Positions 42,931-51,072 of a DNA stretch of 64,000 nucleotides are shown in pieces. Where the stretch lies: positions 267,470-331,469 of the forward strand of contig NZ_PJIP01000002.1 in assembly GCF_002929375.1 (NCBI RefSeq). The letters run 5' to 3'. The translations under genes and the position numbers were made by a program. This DNA is from Arthrobacter sp. DWC3. Its GTDB lineage: Bacteria > Actinomycetota > Actinomycetes > Actinomycetales > Micrococcaceae. Numbering within the stretch: position 1 is the first letter of the stretch; each line of letters starts with the position of its first letter. The notes beneath the pieces are model-generated. The model was not told the DNA's origin. It did no database searches and saw only the letters and a list, made by a program, of their open reading frames with translations.

Positions 42931-43440
42931 ATGGTCGGTAAGTTCCTCGGATCCTTCTTCGGCGGCCCGGAGCCCGTTCCCGGCGCTGCCGGAGAAGGGG
43001 CTCCGGTGTCTCCGGAGCAGGACGACCTGCAGCGCGCAGCCCGGGCCCTGCAGCAGCTCCGGACCACGGTGCTCCGCAGCGGTGCCCAGCACCCGACGAT
43101 CGTCCACTCCCAGGTGCGGCAGATCCTCGACCTGTTGGCTGCCCTCATCCGGTACATCAGCGAGTTCCGGGCGTCCACGGAGCAACTGGTGCTCCTCGAG
43201 GCGATGCTCAGCGACTACCTGCCCGGGGCCCTGCGCGCCTACATGCTGGTGCCCGAGGCTTCGCGGCAGGACGACTCCGCCGAGACGAGGACCCTCCTGG
43301 CACAGCTGAAGACCCTGCACACCACCGCGATCGACCTGGACCGCCAGGTGCGGACAGGCGCCGTCACGGAACTCGCGGTGCACGGCAGGTTCCTGCAGGA
43401 CAAATTCGATCTCGGCAGTCTCCATCTGGAAGGACGATAG
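42931..43440 (+). CDS. Unrecognised helical protein of the Ter operon
   Basis: The 169-residue protein starts with MVGKFLGSFFGGPEP and then forms several amphipathic helices (QRAARALQQLRTTVL, LDLLAALIRYISEFRASTEQL). I know no family. Its location between telA and a terD homologue suggests a Ter complex partner. ATG 42931 is 30 bp after the telA stop. A 13-codon ORF starting at 42900 (ATGA overlap) ends inside its start region and might couple translation. The stop overlaps the next gene's GTG by one base. Confidence 0.7.
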   Translation: MVGKFLGSFFGGPEPVPGAAGEGAPVSPEQDDLQRAARALQQLRTTVLRSGAQHPTIVHSQVRQILDLLAALIRYISEFRASTEQLVLLEAMLSDYLPGALRAYMLVPEASRQDDSAETRTLLAQLKTLHTTAIDLDRQVRTGAVTELAVHGRFLQDKFDLGSLHLEGR

Positions 43441-43991
43441 TGGCGTCAATGGTGCCCGGCAGCAACGCTGCGCTCACCGCCGAGAACCCGGGCCTGGACC
43501 GGGTTCTCGTGGGTCTGGGCTGGAGCATGACCCCAAGCAACGGACCGCAGGCGGAGCCCGTACCCATGGCGGTCATGCTCGGTCAGGACGGCAAGGCCCT
43601 CTCCGACGACCACCTCGTGTTCTTCAACCAGATCTCCACCAGTACGGGCGGCCTCGAGTTCGTGGGAACCGAGGACCAGGAGCAGATCGACGTCGTCCTC
43701 TCCCGGGTCCCCGAGACCGTCAGCAAGATCGCCTTCCTCGTCTACGTGGACCCGGAAGTCCGCGGGCCCGGGACGTTCGCCGCGGTGCGGAACTCCTACA
43801 TCCGCGTGGCGAACGAGCAGGACGCCGAACTCCTCCGCTTCACCATCCCCGCCCAGGACCAGTCCCAGATCCGCGCCATGATGTTCGGCGAGCTCTACCG
43901 GCACGGCGGCAACTGGAAGTTCCGTGCCCTCGGGCAGGGGTACCAGGACGGCTTGGCCGGCGTCGCCCGCGATTTCGGTCTGGTGCTCTGA
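43440..43991 (+). CDS. Divergent TerD-family protein (paralogue 3)
   Basis: The 183-residue protein keeps the TerD fold (LDRVLVGLGWSM, DDHLVFFNQISTS, ELYRHGGNWKFRALGQGYQDGLAGVARDFGLVL) but the calcium-binding GDN...GDDE block is replaced by GTEDQEQIDVVLSRV. The acidic ligands are largely gone, so this copy may not bind calcium or may be a regulatory partner. GTG 43440 shares its first base with the stop codon of the upstream gene. It ends 4 bp before the next start. Confidence 0.88.
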   Translation: MASMVPGSNAALTAENPGLDRVLVGLGWSMTPSNGPQAEPVPMAVMLGQDGKALSDDHLVFFNQISTSTGGLEFVGTEDQEQIDVVLSRVPETVSKIAFLVYVDPEVRGPGTFAAVRNSYIRVANEQDAELLRFTIPAQDQSQIRAMMFGELYRHGGNWKFRALGQGYQDGLAGVARDFGLVL

Positions 43992-43995
43992 CAGG

Positions 43996-45015
43996 GTGGT
44001 CCGTGATCGCCTGTCCCCCCGCCCGGACCTCACCTACCTCAGCCGGCGCCGCAAGCCGACGCCGGAACCCGCTCGCGCTGAGGCGCCAGCAGCCGTCGAC
44101 GTGCCAGCGCCGCCCGCGAGCGCGAGCGCTCCCCGTGGAATCACCCTGACCAACCGCGCCGCTCCTCCACCGGCGCCGTCCGTTCCGTCGGTACCGTCCG
44201 TGCCGTCCGTGCCGTCCGTACCTTCGGTGCCTTCCGTGCCTTCGGCCGGGCTGGACCTGCGGCGCCCGGGTACGCCCGCGCCGTCGTCGGCCACACCGGC
44301 GCCCGCCGCAGGGCTGAGTCTCACACGCCCGGGTACGCCCGCACCGTCGACACCCACGCCGTCGTCGCCGTCGGCAGGACTGGATCTTCGACGCCCGGGT
44401 ACGCCCACGCCGTCGACACCTGCGCCTGCGCCGTCGCCGTCGGCAGGACCGGCCGCCGGCCTCGCCCTCCGTCGCACATCGCCCGACGAGGCGCCCGTCC
44501 GGAAGGCGGACATCTCCACCGCGCTCTTCGACGCCCCGGCGCTCGGGGACCTCCGCCAGCTGTCCGAGGAGCAGCCCGTCATCCGCCTGGACGCGCGACA
44601 GTCCGCGATCGGCACGCTGTCCGTCACCGGAGCCGAGGCGATCGCCTGGGAGGACGTGGAGCGGGTCACCGGTGCGGCCAACCGCTACGGAGCGCACATC
44701 GGCGTCCCGGTGACGACGCCGGGCAAGCGCATGCTCGTCGCGTTCCATGAGCAGAGCGCCCTGGTGGCCCTGCGCCATGTGAGGAAAATGCGACGCGCCA
44801 TTTTCACTGCCGGCCATGTCCCGTTAACCGTGCGGGTGTTCGATGGGAAGTCCGTCGCGATCGTCCCGGCGAATCCGCGGGGCGACAAGGCCGTCCTGTA
44901 TGTCTCCCGGATCGGATCGGTCCTGGAACTGCGCGTCGAGTACGTGGCAGCCCAGGCGTCCGACGAGGCGATCTGGGCGGAGTTCGGTTTCACCATGTCC
45001 ATTCCGCATTCCTGA
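43996..45015 (+). CDS. Ter-operon protein with Pro-rich repeat linker
   Basis: The 339-residue protein has no family I recognise. Residues about 20-160 are low-complexity: seven PSV triplets then PSA, followed by three copies of a 10-residue motif (GLDLRRPGTP, GLSLTRPGTP, GLDLRRPGTP) and a fourth degenerate one. Residues about 165-339 form a compact domain with QSAIGTLSVTGAEAIAWEDV and KAVLYVSRIGSVLELRVEYV. GTG 43996 follows the TerD stop by 4 bp. The disordered repeats may tether TerD-type partners. It does not look like a transporter or enzyme. Confidence 0.7.
   Translation: MVRDRLSPRPDLTYLSRRRKPTPEPARAEAPAAVDVPAPPASASAPRGITLTNRAAPPPAPSVPSVPSVPSVPSVPSVPSVPSAGLDLRRPGTPAPSSATPAPAAGLSLTRPGTPAPSTPTPSSPSAGLDLRRPGTPTPSTPAPAPSPSAGPAAGLALRRTSPDEAPVRKADISTALFDAPALGDLRQLSEEQPVIRLDARQSAIGTLSVTGAEAIAWEDVERVTGAANRYGAHIGVPVTTPGKRMLVAFHEQSALVALRHVRKMRRAIFTAGHVPLTVRVFDGKSVAIVPANPRGDKAVLYVSRIGSVLELRVEYVAAQASDEAIWAEFGFTMSIPHS
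44176..44247 (+). repeat. 9-bp coding tandem repeat (PSV)
   Basis: Eight 9-bp units of the form CCN-TCN-GTN encode seven PSV triplets and a final PSA. Downstream, CGCCCGGGTACGCCC recurs at 44263, 44326 and 44392. Both repeat types lie within one gene, so length variants among strains are expected. Confidence 0.8.
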
Positions 45016-45069
45016 TGCGGCCCACGCGCCACCGGCCGGCAACGGCCGCCGCTGACTTCCGGGGGAACC

Positions 45070-46248
45070 ATGCAGCACTTCACCACGCTTGATCCGACCG
45101 AGCAGGAGCGCCTCTTCTTCCTGGCCCCGGAGCACTTCAACGCGGGTTCCGACCCTGCCCTGATCGCGGTCGGTCTCGGCGCCACGCTCTACTCACCGGC
45201 GAACCGCCCGGACCTGGCGAAGGGGGTGCTGAAGCAGACGGCAGCCGGCTGCCTCAGCACGGTGCTCTGCCTCGAGGACGCGGTGCCGGACGACGAGCTG
45301 GACGCCGCCGAGGACAACCTCCTCGCTGCGCTGGAGGACCTGTCCGCGCGGCACCCCGACGAACTCCCGCTGCTGTTCATCCGGTGCCGCAGCGCCGAGC
45401 AGCTGCTCCGGGTCGGGCGCAGGGCACTGGACCACCTCGGCGTGGTCGCCGGCTTCGTGCTGCCGAAGTTCGAGAACGAGACCCGGCGTGGACGGGACTT
45501 CCTCGAAGCCATCGTGCAGCTGAACCACGAGAGCGGGCGGACAGGGAACGGCACCGCTCCCCTCCGGGCGATGCCCATCATCGAGGACCCCCTGACCACC
45601 CACGTGGAAACCAGGCACAGCGCCCTGCGGAACATCGCGACGCTCATCGACGAGTTCCGGGAGATCGTCCTGTGCGTGCGGCTCGGCGCCACGGACATGT
45701 CCAGTGCCTTCGGGATCCGACGTTCACGCGACCTCACCATCTACGACGTGCAGGTGGTGGCGAGCATCATCGGCGACGTCGTCAACGTGCTCGGTCGCGC
45801 CGAGCACTCGCGGGTGATCTCGGCGCCCGTCTGGGAGCACTTCACCAACAGCGAGCGCCTGCTGAAGCCGCTCCTCAGGGCGACTCCGTTCGACGCGGTC
45901 AACGAGAAGAAGCTCCGCCAGCGGATCCTCATCGACAACCTCGACGGACTCCTGCGGGAGATCGAACTGGACCTGGCCAACGGCCTGCTCGGCAAGACGG
46001 TGATCCACCCGAGCCACGTGCCGGTGGTCCACTCCATGCTCGTGGTCACGCACGAGCAGTACGTGGACGCCCTCGACATCCTCAGCAACGCGGTCGGTGG
46101 CGTGATGGCGTCGACCTACGGCAACAAGATGAACGAGCTCAAGCCCCACCGGTCCTGGGCGGAGCGCACGCTGATGCGCGCGCGGGCGTTCGGGGTGGCC
46201 CGGGCGGACATCAGCTTCGTCGAACTCCTGGAAGCGGGCATGCGATGA
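45070..46248 (+). CDS. HpcH/HpaI aldolase / CitE-like lyase of the Ter operon
   Basis: The 392-residue TIM-barrel protein resembles citrate-lyase beta / HpcH-HpaI aldolases: ADL-type segment LCLEDAVPDDELD (residues about 64-76), LLFIRCRSAEQLL, and the metal/substrate loop VLCVRLGATDMSSAFG with PVVHSMLV near the C-terminus. It should make or break a C-C bond with a pyruvate- or acyl-type substrate. Genes of this type belong to the predicted Ter nucleoside-like biosynthesis set. ATG 45070 follows GGGGGA. Its stop overlaps the PRTase start as ATGA. Confidence 0.85.
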   Translation: MQHFTTLDPTEQERLFFLAPEHFNAGSDPALIAVGLGATLYSPANRPDLAKGVLKQTAAGCLSTVLCLEDAVPDDELDAAEDNLLAALEDLSARHPDELPLLFIRCRSAEQLLRVGRRALDHLGVVAGFVLPKFENETRRGRDFLEAIVQLNHESGRTGNGTAPLRAMPIIEDPLTTHVETRHSALRNIATLIDEFREIVLCVRLGATDMSSAFGIRRSRDLTIYDVQVVASIIGDVVNVLGRAEHSRVISAPVWEHFTNSERLLKPLLRATPFDAVNEKKLRQRILIDNLDGLLREIELDLANGLLGKTVIHPSHVPVVHSMLVVTHEQYVDALDILSNAVGGVMASTYGNKMNELKPHRSWAERTLMRARAFGVARADISFVELLEAGMR

Positions 46249-48770
46249 ACCCGGTGGACCTCGCGGACGGCGCTGCACTGGCGGACACGCTCGGCATCGT
46301 GGTGGAGACCGACGCCGAGCGGAGCCTGCTGCCGGTGGACCTGCTGGTCGACCTCGCGCTGCGGCGGAACCCGAAACGTGCCCACCTGTTGGTGTCGAGG
46401 GTGCTGGCCAAGCACGTGCCCACCGAGCCGGGGATCGTCATCGCAGCAGGGCACCTGCTCGGCCTTCTCGTCCGGCAGGAGCTGCGTCCTGCCGACGGGC
46501 CGGACGTCGTCGCGGACGCCGCCGCGCGCCTGCGGGACCTGCTGTCCGACGACCTTGCGGACCGCACTGGTTCCATCACCGAGCTCGGGAAGCTCCTGCC
46601 CCCGGCACCGGACGCCCTGCCCGACGTCGTCACCATCGGCTACGCCGAGACCGCGACCGGGCTCGGGCAGCTCGTCGCGGAGATGCTCGGCACCTACTAC
46701 CTCCACTCCACCCGCCACACGGCGGTCGGCGAGGACGCAGTCCGGCCCTACGGTCGATTCGAGGAAGCCCACTCCCATGCGACCTCCCACCAGCTGATCC
46801 CCACGCGTCACAGCGCACTGCGTGGTGCCCGCACGGTCGTCCTGGTCGACGACGAGCTCAGCACCGGGGCCACCGTCATCAACACGATCCGCGAGCTCCA
46901 CGCCGTCAGCGCCCACGAGCGGTACGTGGTCGCGTCCCTCATCGACCTGCGGTCGCCCGACGACGACGCCGCGCTGGCCTCGCTCGCGGCCGAGCTCGGA
47001 TGCGGCATCAGTGTCGTGGCCCTCGGCGTCGGATCCATCCACCTCCCGGCGGACCTGCCCGACGCCGCTGCGGCGTTCATCGATCAGGCATCGGACACTC
47101 CCGAATCTGCCGTGGCTACCGGGCGCGTTCGAGTCGTGGACGCGACCGGGCGCGTACCGGCCATCCGCAGCCCGCGCTTCGGCGTCGATGCCGGGTCGGC
47201 GACCGAGGAAGCTTCGTCCATCGCCGCGACGCTCCGTAGCGGGCTCAATGACACCTCCCGCGTGCTGGTGCTCGGCACCGAGGAGTTCATGGCGCTGCCC
47301 CTGGCCGTCGCGCACGAGCTGGAACAGCAGCTGCCTTCCGCCAGCGTGCTGTTCTCGACGAGTACGCGCTCGCCCATCTTCGTGCATAACGAAGCCGGCT
47401 ATCCGATCCGCTCGTCCGTGACGTTCGGGAGCCATGACGCCACCCTCGACGGCCCCGGACAGCGTTTCGCGTACAACGTCGCCCACCCGGACGCGCGCTT
47501 CGGCGCCGTCGTCGTGCTGTCCGAACCCGGTACCGCCGCCGACGCCCTGACGGGTCCCGGCAGCATCAGCGAAGCCATCGCCGGATCGGGCGCCGATGTG
47601 CACCTCGTCCTGCTGCGAGCGCAGTCCCCATACCCGCGGCCCCAGGAAGGACCGGCGTTCGGGTCCTACTCCCCCGACGACGTGACTTGGCTGCTCAAGG
47701 ACCTCAGCACTGCCCAGCTCGAGGCGCCGGTGGCCGAGCGGGAGCTCGCCATCCAGACGGGCAGGGCGAGCTACGCGGAGTCCCTGCCCGAGGAGTACGA
47801 ACCCTCGGCCGAGTACTCCGCACTGTTCCGGGAAGCGCTGGACGGCGCGAAGGCGCGCGTGGCCCACGCCGTGGGCGTGGTCACCGAGCAGGTGCTCACA
47901 CTGCGCGGACCCGACGTCGTCCTCGTCTCCCTGGCACGGGCCGGCACGCCGCTCGGCATCCTCATGAAGCGCTGGGCCCGCGCCGTGCACGGGATCGAGC
48001 TGCAGCACTACACGGCAAGCATCGTGCGGGGTATGGGCATCGACACCACGGCCCTTAGCTATCTCGCTTCGCACCACAGGCCGGAGAACGTGATGTTCGT
48101 GGACGGCTGGACCGGCAAGGGTGCCATCGCGCGGGAGCTCGCCGCCGCCGTCGAGCGGTTCGAGCAGACCGACGGCGTCCGCTTCCCGTCCGACTTGGCG
48201 GTCCTCGCGGATCCGGGGCACTGCGTGAGCATCTTCGGCACCCGCGAGGACTACCTCATCCCCTCAGCCTGCCTCAACTCGACGGTGTCCGGGCTGGTGT
48301 CCCGGACCGTCTTCAACCGCTCGCTGATCGGGCCCGACGACTTCCATGGCGCCAAGTTCTACGACAGCCTTACGGCGTCCGACGTTTCCAACGTCTTCCT
48401 CTCGGCCGTCGAGGAGCAGTTCGGGCAGGTCCGGGACGACGTGCTCGCTCTGCAAGCGGCAGGCTCGACGGCGGACCTCCCCCAGCCGGACTGGTCGGGC
48501 TGGGCGGCCGTCGAGAAGATCAGCCGGGAGTACGGCATCGACAACGTGAACCTGGTGAAGCCGGGGGTCGGGGAGACCACCCGGGTGCTGCTGCGGCGGA
48601 TCCCGTGGAAGATCCTCGTCCGACCAGGGGCGGAGGAGAACCTGCAGCACATCCTGCTGTTGGCGGCGCAACGTGGCGTGGACGTGGTGGAGGTGCCGGA
48701 CCTGCCGTACAGCAGTGTGGGGCTCATCCATCCCGTGCTGTCGTCGGGAACGACGGGTGCCGACGCATGA
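46245..48770 (+). CDS. PRTase-TRSP / StiP-PELOTA fusion protein
   Basis: An 841-residue polypeptide combines what are usually two proteins. Residues 1 to about 250 are a type I phosphoribosyltransferase with the PRPP loop VVLVDDELSTGATVINT (about 199-215). A TRSP domain follows, with the name-giving STSTRSPIF near residue 370. Residues about 450-760 match StiP (PF11202): VSLARAGTPLGIL (about 561) and MFVDGWTGKG (about 617). The last 75 residues are a PELOTA-type domain (LVKPGVGETTRVLLRR, VDVVEVPDLPY). Proposed role: forming a ribosyl-linked product with an RNA- or substrate-binding module. It is ATGA-coupled at both ends. Family roles are predicted only. Confidence 0.85.
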   Translation: MNPVDLADGAALADTLGIVVETDAERSLLPVDLLVDLALRRNPKRAHLLVSRVLAKHVPTEPGIVIAAGHLLGLLVRQELRPADGPDVVADAAARLRDLLSDDLADRTGSITELGKLLPPAPDALPDVVTIGYAETATGLGQLVAEMLGTYYLHSTRHTAVGEDAVRPYGRFEEAHSHATSHQLIPTRHSALRGARTVVLVDDELSTGATVINTIRELHAVSAHERYVVASLIDLRSPDDDAALASLAAELGCGISVVALGVGSIHLPADLPDAAAAFIDQASDTPESAVATGRVRVVDATGRVPAIRSPRFGVDAGSATEEASSIAATLRSGLNDTSRVLVLGTEEFMALPLAVAHELEQQLPSASVLFSTSTRSPIFVHNEAGYPIRSSVTFGSHDATLDGPGQRFAYNVAHPDARFGAVVVLSEPGTAADALTGPGSISEAIAGSGADVHLVLLRAQSPYPRPQEGPAFGSYSPDDVTWLLKDLSTAQLEAPVAERELAIQTGRASYAESLPEEYEPSAEYSALFREALDGAKARVAHAVGVVTEQVLTLRGPDVVLVSLARAGTPLGILMKRWARAVHGIELQHYTASIVRGMGIDTTALSYLASHHRPENVMFVDGWTGKGAIARELAAAVERFEQTDGVRFPSDLAVLADPGHCVSIFGTREDYLIPSACLNSTVSGLVSRTVFNRSLIGPDDFHGAKFYDSLTASDVSNVFLSAVEEQFGQVRDDVLALQAAGSTADLPQPDWSGWAAVEKISREYGIDNVNLVKPGVGETTRVLLRRIPWKILVRPGAEENLQHILLLAAQRGVDVVEVPDLPYSSVGLIHPVLSSGTTGADA

Positions 48771-49642
48771 GCACCCTTTCGACGACGGCGAGTGGCCCGA
48801 CGGTGCGTGACTCTTCCCAGCGCGTGCTGTTCGCTTCCGACTTGGACCGTACGCTCATCTACTCGGCCAATTCGATGCTGCTGGCCGGGCCGGACGATGC
48901 CGCTCCGCCGATGGTGGTCGCCGAGGTCTATAAGAGTGCGCCGCTGTCCTTCATGACACGGCGGGCCGAGACAATGCTCAAGGACCTGGCTCGTCGGGGG
49001 CTGTTCGTCCCCGTGACCACGCGAACCCGGGAGCAGTTCAACCGAATCAGCCTGCCCGGGCGGGGCAAGGGCTACGCGGTGAGCACCAACGGGGCGGTCC
49101 TCATGAGGGACGGAGTGACCGATGCTGCGTGGACTGCCTCGATCCGGAGCAGGGTCAGGGAGTGTGCACCGCTGGCGGAGGTCTTCACGCACCTGACGGT
49201 AGATCACCCCGTCCCGGGACTGGTCCGGGCACGGACCGCGGAGGACATCTTCATCTATTGCCTCGTGGAGCGGGCATCCATCTCAGCGGACTATCTGGCG
49301 GAGTTGACGGCCTGGTGTGAGCAGCGTGGCTGGACCGTGTCGCTGCAGGGCCGGAAGCTGTACTGCGTGCCGGTGCCGGTCAGCAAGGAGGCCGCTGTCG
49401 CGGAGGTGCGTGAGCGGATGGGCATCGACCTGTTGATCACGGCGGGCGATTCACTGCTCGACGCCGGGATGCTGGAGCTTGCCGATATCGCCTTCAGGCC
49501 GGCGCACGGGGAGCTCCATGACACCGGGTTCGAGCGGCCGCACCTTACGGTAACCGAGGCTCAAGGAATCATAGCGGGCGAGGAGATGGTCGGGCGGGCG
49601 ATGACGCATGCGCGTCGCCTTGCTGGTTCTGGTGCAGTCTGA
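48767..49642 (+). CDS. HAD-family phosphatase of the Ter operon
   Basis: The 291-residue protein has the HAD motif I ASDLDRTLIYS (residues 23-33; D25 and D27) and motif IV ITAGDSLLDAGML (about 225-237), with the Lys in a PGRGKGYAVSTNGA segment. This matches the HAD of Ter clusters, which should dephosphorylate the nucleotide-like intermediate. ATG 48767 is embedded in the PRTase stop (ATGA), so it is translationally coupled. It is the last gene of the operon; no clear terminator follows. Confidence 0.87.
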   Translation: MSTLSTTASGPTVRDSSQRVLFASDLDRTLIYSANSMLLAGPDDAAPPMVVAEVYKSAPLSFMTRRAETMLKDLARRGLFVPVTTRTREQFNRISLPGRGKGYAVSTNGAVLMRDGVTDAAWTASIRSRVRECAPLAEVFTHLTVDHPVPGLVRARTAEDIFIYCLVERASISADYLAELTAWCEQRGWTVSLQGRKLYCVPVPVSKEAAVAEVRERMGIDLLITAGDSLLDAGMLELADIAFRPAHGELHDTGFERPHLTVTEAQGIIAGEEMVGRAMTHARRLAGSGAV

Positions 49643-49725
49643 CCCAATGTTGGCGGCGCTTGCAACCTGTAGAACCAATTCTTCGGAAAGTAGGCGTCTC
49701 GAGCGCCGGGACATCAAAGCGACAT

Positions 49726-50199
49726 CTACGAATGCCACGCGATTGCGCTCACTACCTGTTGCGCAATGCGTTGGACAGCCGCGTTGATGCTTGAGTCGCT
49801 ACAGCAGAATCCGGCTAACTGCGACGAGGCCGTGGAAGCAAGTACGTCCCCGGAGATCCAGCACAAGACGTGGTCAATTCCTATCGCGTCCAGAAGCGAA
49901 GGCCTGCCCAGTCCCTGCACCGATACAGCCGGCTCACCGCCCAAGAGGAAGAGCAGAGGCAAGCGCTCACCAGCGTTACTCATCACCGCAACGTACTCCC
50001 GCGCGAGTTGTTCGGACTGGAAAGAGCTGGACCCGATGCGCTTGGCCTCAATGAAGGCGAAGACATCCGGTGTTGCGATGAGGGCGTCAGGTTGAACTAT
50101 GAGCTCCTTCCCCCGCCTGTCCCGCAGCGTTAACCGCCATGTCGCCAGAGAGCAGGGACATTGCGGCGGACTTAGCCTGCCCAGCGAACAGCGCGGGCA
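49726..50199 (-). pseudogene. Remnant of a PD-(D/E)XK-like nuclease
   Basis: The minus strand is open from 50199 to a stop at 49726, reading RDRRGKELIVQPDALIATPD, then VFAFIEAKRIGSSSFQSEQL and AREYVAV, with the PD...EAK core of PD-(D/E)XK nucleases. No ATG or GTG precedes this core; only internal GTG 49984-49986 starts the C-terminal part. Upstream on the same strand (to about 50345) another frame reads RLESKLTAEVLMGLDLLPR with a TGA before it, as if the N-terminal part is in a shifted frame. This looks like a decayed gene. Rest of the family unidentified. Confidence 0.55.
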
Positions 50200-50531
50200 T
50201 CAACAGCGCCTGAACAGGACCGCACAATTCCCCCGAAGAATTGACTTCTCGGCAAGAGGTCCAATCCCATGAGCACTTCGGCCGTCAGCTTCGACTCGAG
50301 CCGTCAGCACAGGCTCAGCTTTCGCTCAGCATTGGCGTTAATCCGGACCTGCGGCGACACGCTGATTGAAACCCATTGAGGAAGTCAAGCTTGCGTGCCT
50401 GCAATCTCACGCATTCAGACCAGTAGACGTGTCCGCATCAGGTGAGTACGTCATTCAGAGGTAACGGTGGTTGACGTTTCTCTCCCCGCAAGCGTCACAG
50501 GACCCGTATTCGAACCTGCAGAAGAAGACCT
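50200..50531. other. Gene-poor, AT-richer gap
   Basis: The segment contains no intact gene. It holds frame-shifted remnants of the nuclease-like pseudogene up to about 50345, on the minus strand, and then the leader of the thermonuclease gene. No terminator or repeat was found. Confidence 0.6.
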
Positions 50532-51033
50532 ATGAACAATGCTCGTTCCCGCCGCCTCGCACCGGCGACTGTTTTGACCGCCGCAGTTCTTGCCTCAACC
50601 CGGACCACCTGCACCGGCGCCGACCTATCCGATGGGACGACGGCTGGATACCAGCCCGGAACAGTGATTCGGGTAGTGGACGGCGACACCTTGGTCATCA
50701 ACTTCGACGGCGAGGACCAGACCGTCCGCCTGCTCAACTTGGACACCCCTGAGACGGAGCACCCCGACAAACTTGTCGAGTGCCTCGGGCCCGAGGCCAC
50801 GGAGAAACTTGAATCTTTGACTCCGCCCGGAACGAAGGTCGGCCTGGACTTTGACGTCGAGCGGATGGACAAATACGACCGCGTACTGGCGGCTGTCTTC
50901 ATCGAGAATCAGACTCTGGTCAATGCGGAGCGCGCTCGCGTGGGTCTGAGATGGCCGGCGCGCCGTTCTGTTTGAGAAACCGGGCCAGTTCCAAGCAGGA
51001 CCTTGCTGGCCCCTCAACACGGAGTTGCATTGA
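50532..51033 (+). pseudogene. Thermonuclease (SNase-like), C-terminal frameshift
   Basis: The first frame (50532-50975) encodes a signal-type N-terminus and the staphylococcal-nuclease domain: VIRVVDGDTLVINFDGEDQ, then VRLLNLDTPETEHPD with the Asp/Arg active site and YDRVLAAVFIENQTLVNAE. It ends abruptly at TGA 50973-50975 after RVGLRWPARRSV. The adjacent frame continues family-like (AVLFEKPGQFQAGPCWPLNT) to TGA 51031-51033. One indel near 50955-50970 therefore disrupts the C-terminal helix. Active-site residues remain, so the shortened product might keep partial activity. Confidence 0.75.
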
Positions 51034-51072
51034 GCTCTTGAGAAGTCGAATCAATCCCTGCCTTCATCTCGG

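Noticed and set aside
44176-44410. Mobile-element or intergenic repeat
   Set aside because: The repeats are in frame inside one gene and encode a Pro-rich linker.
46116-48221. 701-residue minus-strand ORF opposite the PRTase fusion
   Set aside because: Low-complexity shadow translation; the plus frame has PRPP-loop, TRSP and StiP motifs.
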